Origin: Shewanella olleyana
Lineage (GTDB): Bacteria; Pseudomonadota; Gammaproteobacteria; Enterobacterales; Shewanellaceae
Reading direction: 5' to 3'
DNA length: 57,973 bases
NCBI RefSeq assembly: GCF_023283825.1
Contig: NZ_JAKILD010000028.1
Location: forward strand, 1 to 57,973
Of the stretch, positions 52,384 to 57,973 are shown piece after piece; positions within the stretch are counted from its first letter, which is position 1, and each line of letters opens with the position of its first letter. Under the pieces are notes generated by a model, which worked only from the letters and a program-made list of their open reading frames with translations, searched no databases and was not told the origin of the DNA. Made by a program: the position numbers and the translations under genes.

Positions 52384-53385
52384 TTAAAACTGCATATGCT
52401 CATCGATGAGATTAAGGATCTTATCCTTTAACCATGTAGGACCATAATCATTCATGTCATTGTGCCTTGAACCATCAATCATTATCACTGAGATATTACT
52501 CGCGTTCTCACCCTCAGAAGGCAGGATCCCTTCATCTGCAGGATAATCACTTGCTCTTATAGATAGGACTTTAATTGCAGGATCTCTTGGTAGAGGCACC
52601 CTACGGTGGTCTAAGGTAATGATACAACTGATGTAATCGACTTTATTATTCTCAATATTGCTTGCACCTGAGTTTGCTAGCAAAGACGAGATATCACCAC
52701 CATTTGAATGCCCTACTAAGGTGATATGTTTAAAATCAAAGTTTTCAGCTATATAACGAGTTGAATCAGTTGATGACTGCTTTTGATTAACATACTGTTG
52801 ATTAACAAACTGCCGACTAACAAACTGGGGAGTAACGTACTGCTGACTAAAGTAATGCTGAATAAAGTTCAGCGTATCCGCTCCGCGCTGCCAATTTTCA
52901 TGGCGTGTTTCTGCAAAGGGCTGAACTCTTGATAAGGGTGGATATGAAGGTAATTCGTGACGCACTGCAATCACTAAATAACCTTGCTGTTGAAAATGCT
53001 GACTTATGAATTGATATTCAGTGTGAAGCAAGCCATATCCAGAACTTAGGATCATTACCGGGCACTTGCTAGCTTCACTACAATTGAATTCAGTTACAGG
53101 GTAATAGAGCTCAACAGGGATCAATCGCTCTCTTGATATATCTTCAACGATAAGACTATCTGAATAAAGTTTGCTGGTACTTGGTGAGCCAGTAGCAGGT
53201 GAGTTAGTAGTAGTTGAACTGATATTAGGTGAACTGGTACTAGAAGAATCGTTAGGTTCATCAGCTGCAGTTACCTTTGTCACAAGCGAGCTGGCTAATA
53301 ACACACTCAATACTAATACACTCAATACTAGCGCCTTGAATGTTTGCGAAAGATATCCGCACTTAAATACAAGATGATTAAGCAA
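52384..53385 (-). CDS. Exported alpha/beta hydrolase with repeat-expanded segments
   Basis: This protein of about 333 residues has the nucleophile elbow GHSNGGD, an acidic residue region and a late His (SRHNDM), the pattern of an alpha/beta-fold esterase or lipase. The start is probably TTG 53385, since GAGG lies 7 bases upstream and no ATG precedes the signal segment. The signal peptide carries a LVLSV duplication, a Ser/Thr/Asn-rich linker follows, and the middle holds five-residue repeats (QQYVN-like). Each corresponds to a 15-bp DNA repeat. The substrate is unknown. Confidence 0.8.
   Translation of the reverse strand: MLNHLVFKCGYLSQTFKALVLSVLVLSVLLASSLVTKVTAADEPNDSSSTSSPNISSTTTNSPATGSPSTSKLYSDSLIVEDISRERLIPVELYYPVTEFNCSEASKCPVMILSSGYGLLHTEYQFISQHFQQQGYLVIAVRHELPSYPPLSRVQPFAETRHENWQRGADTLNFIQHYFSQQYVTPQFVSRQFVNQQYVNQKQSSTDSTRYIAENFDFKHITLVGHSNGGDISSLLANSGASNIENNKVDYISCIITLDHRRVPLPRDPAIKVLSIRASDYPADEGILPSEGENASNISVIMIDGSRHNDMNDYGPTWLKDKILNLIDEHMQF
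52788..52862. repeat. 15-bp tandem repeat inside the hydrolase gene
   Basis: There are five degenerate units of TAACAAACTGCCGAC type. They encode pentapeptides such as QQYVN and RQFVN in the hydrolase. Two more 15-bp tracts lie at 53183-53242 and 53303-53332 of the same gene. Confidence 0.75.
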
Positions 53386-53430
53386 TGATGACCTCAATCA
53401 GGTTAAGTATTTCGAAAATCAAACATTAGA

Positions 53431-54921
53431 CTAATGCACTGTTAGCCCAAAGCAAAGATTCGCTAACTGAGTTAAATGACAAAAGCTATCAAAGTCTTGC
53501 TGAGTGATTTGTCTTGAGGAATAGTGTTTATCGGCATAAAACAAACCGATTGCTTTGTCATTAACCACAATTGGGGCAATCATGTAGCCATATTTGAATT
53601 GGCTAGCGTCAAAATTAGCACTCACATAGGAGGCTAACGACTCTGGTTCTCGTTCATCAAACTCATGTAACCAATCCGCTTGCTTATGATTAATACTGTA
53701 CAAAAATGGGTTAGTCTCACCTTGCATTTCAATCAGTAACTCAAGCTTAAACTTATCGGCACCCTCTCCAAATGCAATACGCGGTGACAGTTGCTTGCGA
53801 TTCGGAGACAGCAACATAACCGCGCAGCGGTCGACACCTACGCCATCTAAAATACCTTCAAGGGTGGTTTGTACTACTTGATTAAAATCTGCTTTTTGAA
53901 TAGCTAATTCAGTTAATTCACGTAACTTTTTAAGCTGTAACACTAAGTTGGTTTCTCGAAACGCTATGGCTGGTTCAGGTTTATCTAACGTTGAGATTAT
54001 CTCTGCCGTATCAGGTAAATGCTGCACTAATTCAATTGCGCCATAATCTTCAGCCAAGCGTATGGTTGCTTCCGCGCAGCGGCTTATGCGCACTTTACAT
54101 TGCTCTAAACTAATGTTTTGAATCTCAGCCGCGGCAGTTAATAATTCATTGAGTTTTTCGACATTGATATGAGGTTGGTTTAGCGCATCAGTTATTTCAT
54201 TAGCCAGAAAAATACTGCGAATTTCAGGCATTCTTTCATCAGGATGTGATAGCGACGTCGTTAATACATCGCCTAAGCCCCAGGCTCTAGCAATGCTTTG
54301 GGTGAGCTGCGAAAACGAAGTGCCCAGTTTTTCTCTCACCACCACTTTTTGCTGTTTGGGTGAATCACAGGCAAGCAAGGCTTGGTCAAGATGATCAACA
54401 AATTCGCCGCCAATGCTCCAAAAGGCGCTTTCGCCTATGCGATATAACAAAGATGCAATGAAGACTTCTTCGCGCAGCGCTTCATCATAGTCTTTTAGCA
54501 TCACGCGAGAGATCATCGCCGCTTGAAATGAATGCGCCATCAACTTGATTAACCGCTGGTATACCGACTCTGAAAGGTTATGGTTTTCGAGTAAGCTAGT
54601 GAGCAGTTTGGCAGTAATACAAATATTTCGGATAGTATCAAAGCCCAACACCACAGCAGCGCGGCTGACCGTCGTCACATGGCTAGTGCCTTTATTGTAA
54701 ATCGCACTATTGGCCACACGTAAAATACGAGTCGTCAATGCATTATCGTGCATCACACTGCGACCAAGAGACGCCAACGAAGACACATCATCCTTAGCCA
54801 GTTTTTCTAAGTCTCTAATAGTGGAACATAAAGCAGGCATTTCTTGATCACTAATACGTTTAGTCCAGTAATCGACACCTTTTGTTATTGGTTGTGAAGT
54901 TTTCAAATACTTACTCATCAA
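53431..54921 (-). CDS. HDOD-GAF signalling protein
   Basis: This is a 496-residue cytoplasmic protein. An HDOD domain lies at about 20-225, with MPALCSTIRDLEKLA, DNALTTRILRVANSAIYN and AVVLGFDTIRNICI. A GAF domain lies at about 340-490, with DGVGVDRCAVMLLSPNRKQLSPRIAFGEG and KAIGLFYADKHYS. HDOD proteins lack HD phosphodiesterase catalysis and usually act as signalling scaffolds in motility, biofilm or stress control. It lies just upstream of the hydrolase on the same strand (about 45 bases), so they may be co-transcribed. Confidence 0.92.
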   Translation of the reverse strand: MMSKYLKTSQPITKGVDYWTKRISDQEMPALCSTIRDLEKLAKDDVSSLASLGRSVMHDNALTTRILRVANSAIYNKGTSHVTTVSRAAVVLGFDTIRNICITAKLLTSLLENHNLSESVYQRLIKLMAHSFQAAMISRVMLKDYDEALREEVFIASLLYRIGESAFWSIGGEFVDHLDQALLACDSPKQQKVVVREKLGTSFSQLTQSIARAWGLGDVLTTSLSHPDERMPEIRSIFLANEITDALNQPHINVEKLNELLTAAAEIQNISLEQCKVRISRCAEATIRLAEDYGAIELVQHLPDTAEIISTLDKPEPAIAFRETNLVLQLKKLRELTELAIQKADFNQVVQTTLEGILDGVGVDRCAVMLLSPNRKQLSPRIAFGEGADKFKLELLIEMQGETNPFLYSINHKQADWLHEFDEREPESLASYVSANFDASQFKYGYMIAPIVVNDKAIGLFYADKHYSSRQITQQDFDSFCHLTQLANLCFGLTVH

Positions 54922-54967
54922 TTATGACAGTATTTTTACTATAACCTTTTACTAACAATTTTTGGAC

Positions 54968-54991
54968 AAAAAAAACGACTCCGAAGAGCCG
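54968..54991 (-). terminator. Terminator of the aceB 3' region
   Basis: On the minus strand CGGCTC and GAGTCG pair around a TTCG tetraloop and are followed by eight T. It is about 240 bases beyond the aceB stop, so it ends either a long 3' untranslated region or a separate small RNA. Confidence 0.88.
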
Positions 54992-55233
54992 CAACACAAG
55001 CGAATGGTTGAAAACTTACTGGGTAGGAAGTTAAAAATCCTCGCATTTAGAACCACAACTAGCTTACGCTAATATTCCGAATACTGGATAAAAACCCGGT
55101 GTAACCTGTAGGTGAGTAACCCCGGGGTGCATCAGCTGCAAAGCAGCTAAACTGTTTCAGAAATGAGTCAATCAATGAAGTGACTCTTTCCGCAAAGGTT
55201 TACTAATAATTAAACCTATTCAATCTTTTTAAA
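54992..55233 (-). ncRNA. Structured aceB 3' untranslated region or small RNA candidate
   Basis: On the minus strand this stretch holds a GAGTCA...TGACTC hairpin, a perfect AGCTGC-TTT-GCAGCT hairpin, a GC-rich ACCCCGGGGT palindrome and a repeated GGTTAC, before the UUCG terminator. No ORF is visible. It does not match a riboswitch I know. It may be a 3'-derived small RNA of the aceB transcript. Confidence 0.35.
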
Positions 55234-56889
55234 TTAAGCTGTTAGCAGCTCATATCCTGGTAAGGTTAAGAAGTCGACTAGTTCATCTGATGTGGTGATC
55301 TCATCGAATAAGGTTGCCGCTTGGTTAAACTTACCTTGGTTAAATCGTTCACTGCCTAACTCTTGCTCTACCGTACCAAGCTCTTCACTTAACATGCTCT
55401 TGAACAACGCTTTAGTGACAAGCTTTCCATTTGATAAAGACTTTTCGTGCTGGATCCACTGCCAAATTGAAGTACGTGAGATTTCAGCAGTCGCGGCATC
55501 TTCCATCAAACCATAGATAGGTACACAGCCGTTTCCTTGGATCCACGCTTCGATATATTGTAGCGCAATACGTATATTTAAACGCATGCCTTCTTCAGTA
55601 CGTTCACCTTCACATGGCGTCAGTAGCTCATCAGCTAGAATCGGTGCGTCAACATCACGAGTAATATGCAGCTGGTTAGTACCATTACCGATATAATCAT
55701 TAAAAATGGTCATTGCGGTATCAGCTAACCCAGGATGCGCCACCCATGTGCCATCATGACCATTACGAGCTTCAAGTTCTTTATCCCCTTTTACCTTCTG
55801 CAATACTTGCTCATTCGCTTCAGGAGTTTTAGCTGGGATAAAGGCTGCCATGCCGCCCATCGCTAATGCACCACGCTTATGACAGGTTTTAACCAGTAAG
55901 CGTGAATATGCACTTAAAAATGGTGTATCCATTGTTACGGATTGTCTGTCAGGTAAAACACGGTCAGCATGCTTGTTCAGTGTTTTGATATAACTGAAAA
56001 TGTAATCCCAGCGACCACAGTTTAATGCGACGATGTTTGAGCGCAGTTCATAAAGGATCTCATCCATTTCAAAAACCGCAGGTAATGTCTCAATCAAACA
56101 AGTACATTTTATGGTGCCAGGCTTTAAACAAAAACGGTCTTCCACAAAAGCAAATACCTTAGCCCACCAACGCGCTTCAATATGGCTTTCAAGTTTTGGA
56201 ATATAAAAGTAAGGGCCGCTGCCTTTCGCCAGTAACTGGTGATAGTTATGATAAAAATACATCGCAAAGTCGAATAATCCACCTGGAATCGGTTCGCCTT
56301 TAAATTCAATATGCTTTTCTTTTAAGTGCAATCCGCGGACTCGACAAATCAATACCGCAGGGTCTTCATCTAATTGGTAATGTTTACCTGTGTTTTCTGC
56401 AGTAAAGCTAATGTCACCTCTTACAGCATCACGGAGGTTAATTTGACCTTGAACGACTTTCTCCCAGCTAGGTGCTAAAGAGTCTTCAAAATCAGCCATG
56501 AACACTTTTACATTGGCATTCAGAGCATTAATAATCATTTTACGATCAACAGGGCCGGTGATTTCAACTCGGCGGTCTGTTAAATCTTCAGGCATGTCAC
56601 GAATAGTCCACTCACCATCTCGAATAGCACGAGTCTCAGGTAAAAAGTCAGGTAACTCGCCATTATCTATTCGTTGTTGCTTTTGTTTACGCTTATTTAG
56701 AAGCTCTGGTACTTCTTGATTAAACTCAGCACACAGTGTTGCTAATAAAGAAAGCGCACCATCATTAAAGATAGCTTCTTGGCCTGGGACCTTTGGGCCG
56801 ATTAACGCAAGATCGACACTTGTCGGTAAATCGATATCAGCACTTGGCTGTGATTTAGCATATCTAGCCACTAATTGTTCTGCTGTCAT
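55234..56889 (-). CDS. aceB: Malate synthase A
   Basis: This glyoxylate-shunt enzyme of about 551 residues condenses glyoxylate with acetyl-CoA to malate. The signature block ALNCGRWDYIFSYIK and the catalytic Asp region YGLMEDAATAEISR are present, as are the early MADFEDSLAPSW and the glyoxylate-site KLESHIEARWWAKVF. I chose ATG 56889 because AAGGGG lies about 8 bases before it; ATG 56907 has none. Length fits the A isoform. Isocitrate lyase (aceA), usually adjacent, is not next to it here. Confidence 0.97.
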   Translation of the reverse strand: MTAEQLVARYAKSQPSADIDLPTSVDLALIGPKVPGQEAIFNDGALSLLATLCAEFNQEVPELLNKRKQKQQRIDNGELPDFLPETRAIRDGEWTIRDMPEDLTDRRVEITGPVDRKMIINALNANVKVFMADFEDSLAPSWEKVVQGQINLRDAVRGDISFTAENTGKHYQLDEDPAVLICRVRGLHLKEKHIEFKGEPIPGGLFDFAMYFYHNYHQLLAKGSGPYFYIPKLESHIEARWWAKVFAFVEDRFCLKPGTIKCTCLIETLPAVFEMDEILYELRSNIVALNCGRWDYIFSYIKTLNKHADRVLPDRQSVTMDTPFLSAYSRLLVKTCHKRGALAMGGMAAFIPAKTPEANEQVLQKVKGDKELEARNGHDGTWVAHPGLADTAMTIFNDYIGNGTNQLHITRDVDAPILADELLTPCEGERTEEGMRLNIRIALQYIEAWIQGNGCVPIYGLMEDAATAEISRTSIWQWIQHEKSLSNGKLVTKALFKSMLSEELGTVEQELGSERFNQGKFNQAATLFDEITTSDELVDFLTLPGYELLTA

Positions 56890-57856
56890 ATTAAGCCCCT
56901 TGAGCATGAGTCGGTTTTAAAAAGAGAGAAGTCAGTTCATTTCAGCATGAACGTTTAGGTATACGGTTTATGCTTTTCTCTACTTCTAAACAAACTTGCC
57001 AATATTTAACCATCAAATGTTTGTTTCGAACTAAAACCTAACGAGAAACCTTTGCATTTGCAACAACCCCAAATGGATAAAATCATGAGGAAATTGTATT
57101 TTAAATTGGTAATACCAAAGGGAGAATGAATTTAAGGGTTTGAAAAACAACAGGTAAAAAACACACCCAATTATTAGGGCTACATTGTTGGTAAATTGTC
57201 TTACAACTTACCCAATAACTACGATTGGATAATTTACAAGAAAGTTAATTACACAGTGTAAACAATTTAATACGACATTTTTAAGTATTTATACCAAAGT
57301 AGAATTAAGCTTCCGTTTTGAACTAACCAAGAGGTAAAGATAAATAGCCACATAAAAACAATAACTTAACTTTTATAAGACAAGCGCCAATTTCAAACGA
57401 CCGTTTCAATCTTACGTTTACGTAAACATTAATCTCGCTTTAGAACATTTACTCTAGAGCTAAGCCGATGTTACCCGATCAACATCATTATTTTTATTGG
57501 TTTACAGCAAAAAAAGTTAAATATTTTTATGAAAAAGTAAAAAAAGTGTCATTTTTCACTATTTTGATTTGGTAATCAGCAGAAAGTAGCGTTTGAGAAT
57601 GAGGAGTAAAACTTCAATTGAGACCTTATCAGTTACTTAAAGTAAAGAACTACACAGATTGAAAGCTGAGAAAACTTGAAACAGTACAGCCCCTTTCAAA
57701 GCAGGATATTCATTTTTATATGTCAGTTTCATTCATACAGATTAAATTGAGCCTGGCTTCACAGCTCTGAAAAGCGTTCTAATGCTTTAATGATGATAAT
57801 TAGACTTAGACTTAGACTTAGACTTAAACTAAACCTATGACTCTGCTTAATCTTTG
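56890..57856. other. Long AT-rich region upstream of aceB
   Basis: Almost 1 kb holds no credible gene on either strand. It is rich in A and T runs. A TTAGAC hexamer is repeated four times at 57801-57834. aceB control elements are expected at the left end, but I could not identify a specific one. Confidence 0.5.
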
Positions 57857-57973
57857 AATTAACTTTATCTTTGAATCAGCTTTATCTTTGAATCAGCTTT
57901 ATCTTTGAATCAGCTTTATCTTTGAATCAGCTTTATCTTTGAATCAGCTTTATCTTTGAATCAGCTTTATCTT
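57857..57973. repeat. 17-bp tandem repeat, cut by the window end
   Basis: The unit AATCAGCTTTATCTTTG is repeated nearly seven times. The first unit is degenerate (AATTAACTTTATCTTTG) and the rest are identical. The array runs to the last base and must continue beyond. It is preceded by the TTAGAC hexamer array. Confidence 0.95.

Noticed and set aside
54992..55233. A c-di-GMP or glycine riboswitch
   Set aside because: The GGGGTTAC-like string looked similar at first, but the conserved tetraloop receptor and core of those riboswitches are missing and the element is at the 3' end of a gene.
1..57973. tRNA, rRNA or CRISPR arrays
   Set aside because: I looked for cloverleaf-like and regularly spaced repeat patterns and found none. 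The tandem arrays here have no unique spacers.

Overview
The window looks like chromosome from a Shewanella-type marine gammaproteobacterium. The evidence is a moderately AT-rich sequence, the gene order rlmN-pilW-rodZ-ispG-hisS-yfgM-bamB-der, the order xseA / guaB / guaA / tadA / mltF / purL, a GlyGly-CTERM surface protein of the choice-of-anchor H type, and MITE-like repeats with terminal inverted repeats. I assign the genus by resemblance only. I see no rRNA, tRNA, CRISPR array, prophage or intact insertion sequence.

Layout. 0.3-8.5 kb: an alkyl sulfatase, then an Rrf2 regulator divergent from a redox run (NDH-2-like flavoprotein, FMN azoreductase, two-domain thioredoxin protein, DsbD/ScsB-like transmembrane reductase). 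A TCCGAC-N7-GTCGGA inverted repeat overlaps the -35 of the run's promoter. 9.0-10.1 kb: a carboxymuconolactone decarboxylase (AhpD-like) gene and a DoxX gene, with a relic of a second decarboxylase copy between them. 10.4-21.8 kb: housekeeping purL, mltF, tadA, guaA, guaB and xseA, plus an unannotated 38-codon basic ORF that runs into tadA. 21.9-28.4 kb: surface protein, cytochrome b561, PepSY-like protein, PhoP/PhoQ-like two-component pair, then a DUF3300 gene enclosed by two copies of a 270-280 bp inverted-repeat element. The PepSY-like gene and the DUF3300 gene carry the same PhoP-box-like promoter layout.

28.7-34.7 kb, minus strand, is the most interesting part. It reads cytochrome b561, TlpA-like thioredoxin, DUF4266 lipoprotein, DUF3570 outer-membrane-barrel candidate, ApbE flavin transferase, QseB/PmrA-like regulator and QseC-like kinase. 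The genes are tightly packed, and a PmrA-box-like sequence lies in front of the thioredoxin gene. I read this as a regulated envelope redox/flavinylation module whose substrate is unknown. The ApbE has no visible export signal and lacks the usual Asp of its C-terminal metal-binding motif.

35.0-44.0 kb is a conserved housekeeping block. 44.1-53.4 kb is a mixture: CNNM/CBS protein, 5'-nucleotidase without a signal peptide, NrfJ-like protein, GNAT, DUF3820, an orphan ParA with a ribbon-helix-helix partner preceded by several repeat families, MtfA-like peptidase, NTF2-like protein, and an alpha/beta hydrolase containing three separate 15-bp repeat tracts. 53.4-58.0 kb holds an HDOD-GAF signalling protein and malate synthase aceB without an adjacent aceA. 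The window ends in a 17-bp tandem repeat that continues past the edge.
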